From contig NZ_PJJS01000053.1 of NCBI RefSeq assembly GCF_002929845.1, forward strand, positions 115,703-179,702: a stretch of DNA of 64,000 nucleotides. Reading direction: 5' to 3'. Positions 17,993 through 27,055 of this stretch are shown here, piece after piece. The notes beneath the pieces were generated by a model that did not search any database, had not been told where the DNA came from, and saw only the letters and a program-made list of their open reading frames with translations. The stretch's first letter is position 1; every line of letters begins with the position of its first letter. A program made the position numbers and the translations under genes. This stretch comes from Cryobacterium sp. M96 (GTDB lineage Bacteria > Actinomycetota > Actinomycetes > Actinomycetales > Microbacteriaceae).

Positions 17993-19445
17993 GCGAGTCA
18001 CTTCTGGGGGGCCTGCCCGACTGTCGGACGAAAAGCAGACACGCCAACGCGACCGCCACCACTCCCGTCGCCTGGAGCAGTGAACCGCGCAAGAGAATTG
18101 TCATATAGACCGGAAAGATCGCGCCGACAATGGCCCAATAGCCCGCGGCATTGAACGCGGGGAGAAGTCGACTGTCCATGACACGCAGGGAGTAGCCCAG
18201 CAGGAGAAAACCCACGATAAGGACGCTGATACCTCCATTGACCAGGAATTCCGCCCAGAGCGGGGCAGAGAGGTTCTGAAAACTGTAGCCGCGATATTGG
18301 GCGAGCAGAATTCCCGTGTCCACAGGCTTGTCCGGCCAGACGCCTCGGGGCACCCAGAAGAGAACACTGCCGAGCGCCTGGCGCCCCGGCTCAATCAGCC
18401 CGTCAAGACCGTACGAAAATGCGTTGGCGACTTGCCAGAATGCGTCATAGTCAGGGTTCCCCTCGTACTCCCCGAAGAAACCGTTGCGCACCAAGTTGAC
18501 TTCCGGGCGCCGGAAGGCATCCGCCAGAGGGAACAGAAAAATCAATCCGACGAGTGCTGCAGTCAGGGTCGCTCGAACACGCGCGACGGTGAGCAGGGCT
18601 CCCGCGAAAACGGCGAGGGCGAAGAGGACAGTGCCCAGGCTGTAGCGTGCACTGCTGACCGGATTCACGACGGTGAGAAGGAGTGCAATCCCGACAACGA
18701 TCAGGCCGCGATAGGCCATCGACAGCGGCCCCGTCGTCCTCCGCCTCAGCTGCACGAGCGCACCGATGCCCACCAACAACGGATAGATAGCACCGGCGTA
18801 CATGATCGAGCGCACCGCGGGATCCGTCCACGCCGCTGAACGCGCGGCAAAGGCTTGATCCCTGCTACCGAAAAGCGATCCCGCACCGACCCTGGAGATG
18901 AAATACAAGCTGAGTACGATGCCCGCGCCGACGAGCACCAGGGTCGGCCAGGTTCGCACCTGGGTCACCACCCGAACGGGGGCACTCCCCCGTTCTCGAA
19001 TCCCGGTCGTCAGCTTGCTGCGCTCATGCCCGTAGGCACCCAATCGCCCGATTTCATAGCAGGCGACGCCGAGACAGACCAAGGCGGCCGTGGGGAGCTC
19101 GAGCGACTCGTCGATACCTTGCGTCGTCCGCGAGATGAGACCACTTCGGATCTGGACGGTTGGAGCAATCCCCATGAAGACGTAGACGAACATCCAGAAG
19201 AAGAAGTCGAACAGCATCGGACGGCCGACAACGATGATGAGGGCGAGTCGCAGACCCGCCCACACGACGAGGATCAGAGTCAGAATCCACGCCTGTCCTC
19301 TGCCGACGTCTGGCACCTGTACCAGGAGAGCCAGCGGCACGACAGCGGCAAGGATTGCACCGAGAACGGTGACCCCGAGGACGGTGCGAAAAGTCGTTGC
19401 CGACCCCGACGTCCCGACGGTTGCGCCGGGTCCAGGTTCCGTCAC
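17931..19445 (-). CDS. Wzy-like oligosaccharide repeat-unit polymerase
   Basis: The 504-residue protein has about 12 predicted membrane helices. A large extracytoplasmic loop around residues 330-400 contains NGFFGEYEGNPDYDAFWQVANAF and WVPRGVWPDKP, a layout typical of O-antigen/oligosaccharide polymerases. It would link repeat units on the outer face of the membrane. Its ATG overlaps the stop of the upstream SGNH-like gene by 4 bp. Polymerases are too divergent for a linkage prediction. Confidence 0.75.
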   Translation of the reverse strand: MTEPGPGATVGTSGSATTFRTVLGVTVLGAILAAVVPLALLVQVPDVGRGQAWILTLILVVWAGLRLALIIVVGRPMLFDFFFWMFVYVFMGIAPTVQIRSGLISRTTQGIDESLELPTAALVCLGVACYEIGRLGAYGHERSKLTTGIRERGSAPVRVVTQVRTWPTLVLVGAGIVLSLYFISRVGAGSLFGSRDQAFAARSAAWTDPAVRSIMYAGAIYPLLVGIGALVQLRRRTTGPLSMAYRGLIVVGIALLLTVVNPVSSARYSLGTVLFALAVFAGALLTVARVRATLTAALVGLIFLFPLADAFRRPEVNLVRNGFFGEYEGNPDYDAFWQVANAFSYGLDGLIEPGRQALGSVLFWVPRGVWPDKPVDTGILLAQYRGYSFQNLSAPLWAEFLVNGGISVLIVGFLLLGYSLRVMDSRLLPAFNAAGYWAIVGAIFPVYMTILLRGSLLQATGVVAVALACLLFVRQSGRPPRSDSLSGTKWPELQRSPASRTGSG

Positions 19446-20167
19446 GAAAGCGCAGTTTTCACACGAACTGCAATTGCGGCATGACCTGCTTCGTTCACAC
19501 TGACACCGTCACTTGCGACCATCGATGGATCGAGAACATTCGGTTCGAGCAGACTAACGTACGTGGCGCCGACGCGCGCCGCGGCGGCGCGAACCTCACT
19601 GTCCAATTCGGCTGCCCGACTATCGTCCATACCGTTGAGCGCCGCCGGGCCGACTACGACCAGAGTAGCATCGGGCACTCCGACGCGCAGGGCGGCAAGT
19701 GCGGCATTGATGGTTGCCACTGCTTCAGGCAGATCCACATTCGTGCCGGCCCGCTCCGCCGCCACCACGACGACGGAGGGATTCAGGCCGACGGTCTTGG
19801 CCACCAAGTCCTGGTAGCTCGGACACGGCGAGGGCCCACAGGTTCCGGGTGTGACTCCAAACGCGATGTCACCTTCTTTTGTCGCGAGATTGACCTCTTG
19901 CCAGCCCTTGTCTGCAGCGAGCCCAGTCGACCAACGGGTGGCCTGGCCGCTGACTCCGGCTCCCGAGGTTGATGCCCCACCGAGGAACACGGCCGTAGGA
20001 GCACGTGGAACGGCGGTGATGGTGGGGTATGGGTCTTTCGGCGCTCCTGCGTCTTCCGTGCCGACCGGTTGCAGCGCGAGGAGTGCAAGCCCGATGGCAC
20101 CCACGAAAAGCACGGCGACGACGAGAAATTTCCACCACCGAGGCCGCATGAGACGTCGGGCTATCAT
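19442..20167 (-). CDS. membrane-anchored SGNH/GDSL-hydrolase-like protein
   Basis: The 241-residue protein has one N-terminal membrane helix (about 13-33) and an outside domain. FLGGASTSGAG near residue 61 corresponds to block I of SGNH hydrolases (usual GDS changed to GAS, Ser kept). VAAERAGTN may be the Asn block. The usual C-terminal D-x2-H is only loosely represented, as SDGVSVNEAGHAAIA. It may remove or place acetyl groups on the polymer at the cell surface. Activity is uncertain because the blocks are atypical. Confidence 0.65.
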   Translation of the reverse strand: MIARRLMRPRWWKFLVVAVLFVGAIGLALLALQPVGTEDAGAPKDPYPTITAVPRAPTAVFLGGASTSGAGVSGQATRWSTGLAADKGWQEVNLATKEGDIAFGVTPGTCGPSPCPSYQDLVAKTVGLNPSVVVVAAERAGTNVDLPEAVATINAALAALRVGVPDATLVVVGPAALNGMDDSRAAELDSEVRAAAARVGATYVSLLEPNVLDPSMVASDGVSVNEAGHAAIAVRVKTALS

Positions 20168-20288
20168 GTGCTCATAGTGGCACGCATATGCCCCCCCTAC
20201 GTGGGTCGCTGTGATAATGAGGTTCTTGATAGAGTCTCAGTATTGGCTGGTCAATCCGGTGCCGCTCGACACGGTGAAGGGCGAACGC

Positions 20289-21713
20289 GTGGATCAACGT
20301 GGATTCTGGAACCTCTTGCGATCTCGATGGGTTGCGCTCGTCACATTCACCATTCTTGGCGTCATCGCCGCTTCGGTCTACGTGCTGACCACCGAGCCTG
20401 AGTACTCCGCGGAAGCAGAGTTATTCGTTTCGGCAATCGGTAGCGATAGCACCAGTGACCTCGCGCAGGGCAGCAATTATTCACAACAGCAGGCCCGCAA
20501 TTACAGCATCATGGCGACCCGCCAGATCGTCTTGGACCCTGTGATAACCGCGCTTGGATTGAAAACCACTGTCGGTGAACTTGGTGATCGGGTATCTGCC
20601 TCGGTGCCACTGAACACGTCTCTCATTTCGATCGCTGTCACGGATACCTCGCCGGACCGCGCCGCCGCCACTGCCGACGCGGTGGCGACGAGTCTGGTCA
20701 ATACGGTGATCCGTCTGGTCCCGAAAAGGAGCGACGGCACTACACCACTACGCCTCGAGTCCGTGCAGAGTGCGACGACACCCACCGCGCCTTCCGCCCC
20801 CAGCCCGTCGATCGCACTGGCATCCGGATTGCTGGGCGGCTTCGTTGCCGGGCTCGGCTTCATTCTCCTGCGGGAGCTGACGAGCGCAAAAGTGAGAACC
20901 GCGGAACAGCTCAGGCAGTTCGGTCTGACACTTCTCGGGACGATTGTGTACGACCGCGGGAGTGTCAACAACCCGCTGGTCCCGCAACGAGGCTTCAGCC
21001 CCATTCGGGCCGAGGAATTCAAGCAGGTCAGAACGAACCTGCATTTCCTCCAGGCGAATGAGCGCCACAAGGTGTTCGTCGTCACCTCGTCCATTCCCGG
21101 CGAAGGAAAATCCGTCACGGCGGCGAATCTCGCCATCACACTCGCGGCCTCCGGCAGCCTGGTGTGTCTGGTCGAAGCGGACCTGCGGAGACCGTCCCTG
21201 GCCGACTATTTCGACCTCGAGGGATCGGTCGGTCTTTCGACTATTCTGGCCCACGACGCCGACGTGGATGATGTCCTCCAACCCTGGGGTCCGGACGGCC
21301 TCCAGATCCTGTTGTCAGGGCAGGTTCCCCCGAACCCGAGCGAACTGCTTTCCTCCACACACGCCCAACAGGTTTTCGCCTCGCTGCGCGACCGGTTCAA
21401 CGTCGTCGTCATCGACTGCCCGCCTCTCCTGCCCGTGACTGACGCAGCTATCCTCGGAAGGTATTTCGGCGGGGCAGTTCTCGTCGTCGGGTCGGGAAAG
21501 GTCGAAACGCGGGAACTCCGGAAAGCCGTCGAGAGCCTCAAAACGGCAGGGACTCCGGTGCTCGGCGCGATCCTGAACCTGGCACCCGCTCGGCTTCTCG
21601 GTCGAAATCGAGGCAGGTATTACATGCCGCACACGGCGGCGGAGCAGGAGCCGTCACGTCAGGAACAACCCGTCCGCAGCCACGAGGAAGAAGTCGCACT
21701 CCGCAAACGGTAG
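20289..21713 (+). CDS. Wzz/BY-kinase fusion (polysaccharide co-polymerase tyrosine autokinase)
   Basis: The 474-residue protein has a Wzz domain between two membrane helices (about 14-37 and 177-200). A cytoplasmic BY-kinase domain follows, with Walker A SSIPGEGKS, a Walker A'-like VEADLRRPS (Glu replacing the usual Asp) and Walker B VVIDCPPLL. It should control polymer length and export. The C-terminal tail has only two adjacent Tyr (RYYMPH), not the Tyr-rich cluster usual for these kinases. GTG 20289 was chosen for the GAAGGG 7 nt upstream. It is divergent from the SGNH-polymerase unit. Confidence 0.88.
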   Translation: MDQRGFWNLLRSRWVALVTFTILGVIAASVYVLTTEPEYSAEAELFVSAIGSDSTSDLAQGSNYSQQQARNYSIMATRQIVLDPVITALGLKTTVGELGDRVSASVPLNTSLISIAVTDTSPDRAAATADAVATSLVNTVIRLVPKRSDGTTPLRLESVQSATTPTAPSAPSPSIALASGLLGGFVAGLGFILLRELTSAKVRTAEQLRQFGLTLLGTIVYDRGSVNNPLVPQRGFSPIRAEEFKQVRTNLHFLQANERHKVFVVTSSIPGEGKSVTAANLAITLAASGSLVCLVEADLRRPSLADYFDLEGSVGLSTILAHDADVDDVLQPWGPDGLQILLSGQVPPNPSELLSSTHAQQVFASLRDRFNVVVIDCPPLLPVTDAAILGRYFGGAVLVVGSGKVETRELRKAVESLKTAGTPVLGAILNLAPARLLGRNRGRYYMPHTAAEQEPSRQEQPVRSHEEEVALRKR

Positions 21714-21742
21714 CGATGTCACACGATCTACTCGACACAAAA

Positions 21743-21778
21743 GGGTGCTGCCGACCCGCAGGCAGTTCGGCAGCACCC
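21743..21778. terminator. bidirectional hairpin terminator
   Basis: A perfect 12-bp stem (GGGTGCTGCCGA at 21743-21754 paired with 21767-21778) encloses a 12-nt loop between the convergent kinase and GH71 genes. On the minus strand it is followed by TTTTGTGT, so it fits best as the intrinsic terminator of the GH71 gene. It can also stop plus-strand reading. Confidence 0.8.
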
Positions 21779-21800
21779 GGCTATGTTCCGGTGATCCTGG

Positions 21801-23897
21801 TTACTGGGTCCTGCTGCTTGCGGCGTAATACTGCAGATCTTGCACGATAGGGCGCGCAACGACTGTGTACGGAGAGGTGACCGCGGCGATCTGCGCCCCG
21901 TTCCGGTCTGCACTCGCACCGACCGTGCCCAGCGCCAGCGGGAACGTCCTGCTTGATTCTCCTGCCGGCGCCTCGAACGATGTCTTTTTTCCTCCGATTG
22001 AGACCGTGACCGTCGCCGGTGCCGTGAGGAATGTGAGCACTCCGACGGTATCCCGAGGCTTCATGGCTGTTCCGCTCAACGTGGGCGACATGAGCTGCTG
22101 CGGCGTGGTCGGCGTCGCTGCATAGGGCTGAATCCGGTGCGTCAAGTAGATCGAGTCGTTGACGATAGCCGGCGCCGAGCCCTTCTTGAACTGGCTCAGG
22201 TAGTACGCGTTGATATCCAGGAAGGCCTCGCCGTGCGCTGCCGAAGGAGCAAACGACGTCCCCTCGGAGTAGTCGTTCCACGTGACCAGTTGCACCAATT
22301 CAGAACCGTTCGACAGCGCCCGTTTCCAGGACGCCTTCAGGGTTTCCGTATTGCCGGCTTCGTCATAGAGGTAGCTTCGGGGCCGGACGTCCTGGACGGC
22401 AACGGGAGACATCCACTTCACGCCGAGTGCTCGTGCCTTCGCCGCGTAGTCGGGACCGTTCTCGATGGTCACCGGCGTCCGGGTTCCCCAGTTGCTCAAC
22501 GCATAACTGATCGGTGCAAAACTCTTCAGGTTCTCGTCACTGGCATTAAGGAATACGGCGATGAACGCCGTCTTGATTCCATACTGCGAAGCCAACGTCG
22601 ACTTCAACTGCCCCCACCAGACCGCGTTCTGACGCTCGGCGGCGAAGGAGGAGAGAACGAATTCGCCTGTACTCAGACGATAGGTGGCCGGGGACTTGTA
22701 TAATTCGGCAAGTTTCGCCGCGATGGTCGCGATGCTGGCCTTTCCGGCGCTGGCCGTCATATCCAGGTTCGGGACAATGGTGAAGTTTCTGCCGGACTGC
22801 TCCGCGCCCTGCACCAAATCGAGTGTTCGCTCCCAGTTGAGGCCGGACAGACTCATGATGTCGACGGTGAAGCCATCGATACCGGCATCTGCCGCGTCGG
22901 TGACTTCCTCTTTCATATCAGTGAGTTTCCAATCCCCCGAACGCGGAGCGCGAGCCTCAGGGCGGTCGCGCAGCAATCCGCCGTAGTTGGCGTGGATGCC
23001 TCCCTCGCCCTGCGAGGTGAGGTAGTTGATCGCATAGTAATCCGATGCGGGTGCCTTGTTCTCGATGGAGATGGGGTACGGCGGAAAGTAGTGTGCAAAG
23101 ACCTTTTTGCCGGTGGTGTTCGACCCGGGAACCGCGAATGACAGGTTGTCGGATCCGGTCGCCGAGCCGGTGGCCGAGCCGGTCGCCGAGCCGGTGGCCG
23201 AGCCAGTCGCCGAGCCGGTCGCCGCGCCGGTCGCCGAGCCGGTTGCCGCGAGGACGAGCTTCAGCGTGGGGCGCGCCTCCCCTTTGCCTACGAACGAGGT
23301 GCTCACAAACTTCTGGGCGAAGCGCACCTCGAACGCAGTCGACCCGGACAACGCTGTACCGTTCAGACCCGAGAGCGGCACAGAAATTGTCTGTCCGGTC
23401 AGAGCCCGAACCGATGCCCCACTCAGTTCCGTGTCGATGTGGGCCGGGCGGTTCGACTCAGTCAGAGACGACGCGCTCCAGTCCGAGGAGACCGGATAGA
23501 CCTGCACGCCAGGTGCGGTAGAGGTGGTGCTGGCGACTTTCAAGTCCAATGTCGCCGACACGACGCTCATGCCCGTGTACTGTGCCGTGTCGAATTTGAG
23601 GAAGGTCTTGTCAGCCAGCGACGTGGCGCTGACGTACGGCGTGGCGTTCTGGGGTGTGCTGGGTTCGCGGATAGTGGTCCAGGTGGCCTCCCCCGCTTTC
23701 ACTGCGATCGGGGCAGCGGCGACAGCCTGGGGAGAGGTCACCGCCGACGCGGGCAACGGAACGAAAGCCGATAGGGCCAGCACTGTCGCCGCAAGGACGG
23801 CCGTGAGTTGCCATAGCTTGGCGAGACGTGGCTTGCCATTGGGGTGCCGGTTCAGGAATTTGATCGGGGATTTTTGGGCAGCATAAAGAGCAGACAT
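21801..23897 (-). CDS. secreted GH71-like alpha-1,3-glucanase with DNRLRE domain
   Basis: The 698-residue protein has a long signal segment (about 28-52). A DNRLRE/CBM96-like domain (about 60-215) is joined by an Ala-Thr-Gly-Ser linker (about 216-247) to a GH71-like TIM-barrel (about 255-580) with VFAHYFPPYP, AGIDGFTVDIMSL, NFTIVPNLDM and WNDYSEGTSF. A small C-terminal beta domain ends the protein. GH71 enzymes cut alpha-1,3-glucan. Beside a polysaccharide locus this one may trim or release the local polymer. ATG 23897 was preferred to one 21 codons upstream because it leaves a normal signal peptide. Confidence 0.8.
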   Translation of the reverse strand: MSALYAAQKSPIKFLNRHPNGKPRLAKLWQLTAVLAATVLALSAFVPLPASAVTSPQAVAAAPIAVKAGEATWTTIREPSTPQNATPYVSATSLADKTFLKFDTAQYTGMSVVSATLDLKVASTTSTAPGVQVYPVSSDWSASSLTESNRPAHIDTELSGASVRALTGQTISVPLSGLNGTALSGSTAFEVRFAQKFVSTSFVGKGEARPTLKLVLAATGSATGAATGSATGSATGSATGSATGSATGSDNLSFAVPGSNTTGKKVFAHYFPPYPISIENKAPASDYYAINYLTSQGEGGIHANYGGLLRDRPEARAPRSGDWKLTDMKEEVTDAADAGIDGFTVDIMSLSGLNWERTLDLVQGAEQSGRNFTIVPNLDMTASAGKASIATIAAKLAELYKSPATYRLSTGEFVLSSFAAERQNAVWWGQLKSTLASQYGIKTAFIAVFLNASDENLKSFAPISYALSNWGTRTPVTIENGPDYAAKARALGVKWMSPVAVQDVRPRSYLYDEAGNTETLKASWKRALSNGSELVQLVTWNDYSEGTSFAPSAAHGEAFLDINAYYLSQFKKGSAPAIVNDSIYLTHRIQPYAATPTTPQQLMSPTLSGTAMKPRDTVGVLTFLTAPATVTVSIGGKKTSFEAPAGESSRTFPLALGTVGASADRNGAQIAAVTSPYTVVARPIVQDLQYYAASSRTQ
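23152..23250 (-). repeat. 12-bp tandem repeat encoding an ATGS linker
   Basis: Repeats of the 12-mer GCCGAGCCGGTS, about eight copies with small changes, encode (ATGS/ATGA)n between the DNRLRE domain and the GH71 barrel. Such a run is prone to copy-number change in multiples of four residues, which would alter linker length without breaking the frame. Confidence 0.85.
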
Positions 23898-24110
23898 ACA
23901 ACATCTCAAGATTGTGCGCGATCGAGAGCGCGAGGAATGTGACCCCCGAAGAGGGGCCACCTGAGCAATATTCGAATGCTATCGAAGGGTAGTGCGATTA
24001 CCAAATAAGACGAGAGTGTCAAGGGCCTGGACAGACCACCGGCAGGGATTATTTCGACGGGAGCGAGCACATATTCAGGACCGCCGTCCGACCGGTCTGG
24101 GCCTGCTGTC

Positions 24111-24127
24111 GCCGGGATTCTCCCGGC
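24111..24127 (-). terminator. possible hairpin after the iminopeptidase gene
   Basis: GCCGGGA-TTC-TCCCGGC forms a perfect 7-bp stem a few bases beyond the stop at 24133 on the minus strand. No T-run follows, so it may be only an mRNA end-protecting hairpin. Confidence 0.35.
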
Positions 24128-24132
24128 CGGCC

Positions 24133-25089
24133 TCAGGCCGCGAAGCGGTCCGTCGCCTCGATGATCGCGTCCAGGTTGCCCGGCTCGTCGAAGGAGTGAC
24201 CGGCATCCGGGATCAGCCTGAAATCGGCCTCCGGCCAGTTCTGGTGCAGCTCCCAGGCGGTGAACGCGGGGGTGCACATGTCATAGCGGCCCTGCACGAT
24301 GACGCCGGGAATGTCTTTCAGCCGGTCCGCGTCGCGGATCAGCTGGTTCGGCTCGAACCAGCCCGAGTTGGTGAAGTAATGGTTCTCGATCCGGGCGAAG
24401 GCCACCGCGAACGCCGGCTCGGTGAAACGCGCGATCGTGTCGGGTTGCTGCAGCAGCGTGATGGTCGAGGACTCCCAGGTGGACCAGGCCACGCCGGCCC
24501 GCTCGCGCACGTACTGGTCGGGGTCGTGCAGCAGGCGCTTATAGGCCTTGATCAGGTGGCCGCGCTCCTCCACCGGAACCGGGGCGATGAAGCTCTCCCA
24601 GAGGTCCGGGTAGATCGCCGACGCGCCGCCCTCGTAGAACCAGTCGAGTTCCATCGGGCGCAGCGTGAAAATGCCCCGCAACACGAGTTCGGTGACCCGG
24701 TCCGGGTGTGTCTCGGCGTACGCGAGGCTGAGGGTGCTGCCCCAGGACCCGCCGCAGACCAGCCAACGCTCGATCCCGAGGTGCTCGCGCAGTTTCTCGA
24801 GGTCGGACACGAGGTGCCAGGTGGTGTTGGTGGTGAGGTCGGCGTCCGCCGCGCTCGCGTGCGGCGTGCTCTGACCGCAGCCACGCTGGTCGAAAAGGAT
24901 GATGCGGTACTTCTTCGGGTCGAAGACGCGGCGTTGCTTCGGGCTCGATCCGCCGCCCGGCCCTCCGTGCAGGTAGACGGCCGGCTTGCCGTCGGGGTTG
25001 CCGGATGCCTCCCAGTAGATGGTCTGCCCGTCACCGACCTCGAGGAGTCCGGTTTCGTAGGGTTCGATCTCGGGGTAGAAGGTGCGCAT
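24133..25089 (-). CDS. pip: proline iminopeptidase
   Basis: The 318-residue alpha/beta hydrolase (family S33) removes N-terminal proline from peptides in the cytoplasm. It has the HGGPGGGSSP oxyanion segment and DQRGCGQSTPH. The nucleophile elbow GGSWGS is near residue 108, with the catalytic Asp in GRYDMCTP and His in AGHSFDEPGN, all expected for Pip. ATG 25089 (MRTFYPEIEPYETG) matches the family start. It lies 10 bp downstream of the response regulator and may share its transcript. Confidence 0.93.
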   Translation of the reverse strand: MRTFYPEIEPYETGLLEVGDGQTIYWEASGNPDGKPAVYLHGGPGGGSSPKQRRVFDPKKYRIILFDQRGCGQSTPHASAADADLTTNTTWHLVSDLEKLREHLGIERWLVCGGSWGSTLSLAYAETHPDRVTELVLRGIFTLRPMELDWFYEGGASAIYPDLWESFIAPVPVEERGHLIKAYKRLLHDPDQYVRERAGVAWSTWESSTITLLQQPDTIARFTEPAFAVAFARIENHYFTNSGWFEPNQLIRDADRLKDIPGVIVQGRYDMCTPAFTAWELHQNWPEADFRLIPDAGHSFDEPGNLDAIIEATDRFAA

Positions 25090-25099
25090 ACCCCCGAGC

Positions 25100-25771
25100 C
25101 TATTCGAGCCGGTGGGCCAGAATGACGACCTGCACTCGGTCACGCAGCTCAAGCTTGGCCAGGATGCGTCCGACGTGGCTCTTGACGGTGGACTCGGACA
25201 GGAAGAAACGTTCGGCGAGCTCCGGGTTCGACAGACCCTCCGCGACCGCGAAGAAGACCTCTCGCTCCCGCTCGGTGAGCAGGCCGAGTCGGCCGGCGTC
25301 GGCATCCGCTTCGGTACCGTCGGCCTCCCGATCTGCCCCCGGAAGCTTCGCTCCGAACAGGTCCAGCATGCGCCGGGTCACCCGCGCCGAAACGGAGGCG
25401 TCGCCCGAGGCCACGGCCCGGATTGCCGCGGTGAGTTCAGCGGGCTGGGCGTCTTTCAGCAGGAACCCGCGCGCGCCCGCGCGGAGGCCACCGAACGCGT
25501 ACTCGTCGAGGTCGAAAGTGGTGAGAATGATGATCCGGCTGTCGGGGCACGCGGCGGTGATCCGCCGTGTGGCGTCGATGCCGTCGATTCCGGGCATCCG
25601 CACATCCATCAGGATGACGTCGGGATGCAGGTCGGTGGCGAGTGCGATCGCCTCGGCGCCGTCGCCGGCCTCGGCCACCACGGTGAAATCGTCCTCGGCC
25701 TCGAGCACCATCCGGAAGCCCGTGCGCAGCAGCGCCTGGTCGTCGACGAGCAAAATCCGGATCGGCGTCAT
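25100..25771 (-). CDS. NarL/LuxR-family response regulator
   Basis: The 223-residue regulator has a receiver domain (ILLVDDQALLR acidic pair, phospho-acceptor Asp in DVILMDVRMPGIDG near residue 54, and a Lys in FLLKDAQP). A LuxR-type helix-turn-helix follows (LTEREREVFFAVAEGLSNPELAERFFLSESTVKSHV). It pairs with the overlapping histidine kinase (ATGA). It probably controls the adjacent ABC exporter operon, as in many actinobacterial systems of this layout. ATG 25771 starts directly at MTPIRILLVDD. Confidence 0.93.
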   Translation of the reverse strand: MTPIRILLVDDQALLRTGFRMVLEAEDDFTVVAEAGDGAEAIALATDLHPDVILMDVRMPGIDGIDATRRITAACPDSRIIILTTFDLDEYAFGGLRAGARGFLLKDAQPAELTAAIRAVASGDASVSARVTRRMLDLFGAKLPGADREADGTEADADAGRLGLLTEREREVFFAVAEGLSNPELAERFFLSESTVKSHVGRILAKLELRDRVQVVILAHRLE

Positions 25772-27045
25772 GCCCGTTCCCCCGTCTCGTCGACCGTCAT
25801 CGTCGCGCGCACCTGCCAGCCGCCGCCGGGACGGCACCCGGCCACGAGGGTGCCGTCGTAGAGCGCGACGCGCTCGCGCAGCCCGATGATGCCCCGCCCG
25901 GCAGCCGACGACGGCAATGTGGCCGACGCGTTCCGGCCGTCGTCGGCGATGACCACCTCGAGCCGCCCCGGTACCCGGATCAGTCGCACGGTCACCGCGG
26001 TCGGATGCGCCGAATACCGCAGCGCGTTGGTCAGCGATTCCTGCACGATCCGGTAGACCGTCAACTGCAGACCCTGGCTCCCGGGAATGCGCCCGGTGAG
26101 TTCCAGCCGGGCGGGCAGTCCGGCGGCGTGGAACGATTCGACCAGGTCGACGAGCTGGTCGGCGCCGGGTTGGGGCCGGAGGGGGATATCCGTCCCCTCG
26201 GGGTCGCCCTGCTCCTGAGGACCCTCACTCAGCACGCCGAGCAGCCGGCGCATCTCGGACATCGAGCCGCGGCCGGTCCGGGCCACCTCGCGCAGCGCAG
26301 CGCGCGAACGTTCCGGGTCTTTGACGAGCAGCGCGTCGGCGCCGTCGGCGAGCGCGACCATGACCGAGAGGCTGTGCGCGATGATGTCGTGCATTTCCCG
26401 GGCGATGCGCCCGCGTTCGGTGATGCGGGCGAGCTGGGCCTGCTGGTCGCGCTCTCGGGCCAGCTGTGCGGCCAGTTCGACCAGCGCGGCCACATAACGC
26501 TTGCGATCGCCGACCGTGACACCGATCAGGGTGGCCGCGAGCATGAGGACCGCGGATTGGGAGGCGACCGCAAGCCAGGATGCGTAGCTGCTCGCGCCCG
26601 GAAAAGCACCTAGGGCGCCGATGCCGATCGCCACGGCGAGGCCGAACCAGGCGCTTCGCACGCCACGGTAGACCGCGGCAGTGTAGAGCGCGATCAGCAC
26701 GGGCAGGGTGTCGCCCTGGCCGGGGAACGCGACGACCAGTCCTGCGCAGGTCACCCCGAGCACGAGAAGCGGGGCATGCCGCCGGACCAGCAGTGCGGCC
26801 GTGATGACCATTACCACCGCGGCGGCGATGAGGGCCTGCGGCGGCAGGCCGGGCCCGGCCTGCCGTGTCAGGTCGATCAGGAAAACGACGGCCATCGGCA
26901 CGAAATAGGCGCTCGCGACCAGCGCATCGCTGAGCCACGGATGCCGCGACCAGAACCGCCCGGCCACCCCCGGCGGTGTCGGCAGACGAAGTTCGCCCTC
27001 GGTCGGCACAAGCGGCCGGCCGAGGGCGAGGAGTGATTCGGTCAT
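25768..27045 (-). CDS. sensor histidine kinase (HisKA_3 type)
   Basis: The 425-residue kinase has five or six membrane helices in residues 30-190 with hardly any extracytoplasmic sensor. A coiled segment leads to the phosphorylated His in REMHDIIAHSLSVM near residue 220, followed by an HATPase domain (ALRYSAHP, VIADDGRN and GRGIIGLRERV). It phosphorylates the regulator encoded just downstream. The architecture resembles intramembrane-sensing kinases that detect envelope stress through a nearby transporter. The ABC exporter lies 10 bp upstream in the same direction. Confidence 0.93.
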   Translation of the reverse strand: MTESLLALGRPLVPTEGELRLPTPPGVAGRFWSRHPWLSDALVASAYFVPMAVVFLIDLTRQAGPGLPPQALIAAAVVMVITAALLVRRHAPLLVLGVTCAGLVVAFPGQGDTLPVLIALYTAAVYRGVRSAWFGLAVAIGIGALGAFPGASSYASWLAVASQSAVLMLAATLIGVTVGDRKRYVAALVELAAQLARERDQQAQLARITERGRIAREMHDIIAHSLSVMVALADGADALLVKDPERSRAALREVARTGRGSMSEMRRLLGVLSEGPQEQGDPEGTDIPLRPQPGADQLVDLVESFHAAGLPARLELTGRIPGSQGLQLTVYRIVQESLTNALRYSAHPTAVTVRLIRVPGRLEVVIADDGRNASATLPSSAAGRGIIGLRERVALYDGTLVAGCRPGGGWQVRATMTVDETGERA

Positions 27046-27055
27046 TCAGAGGACT

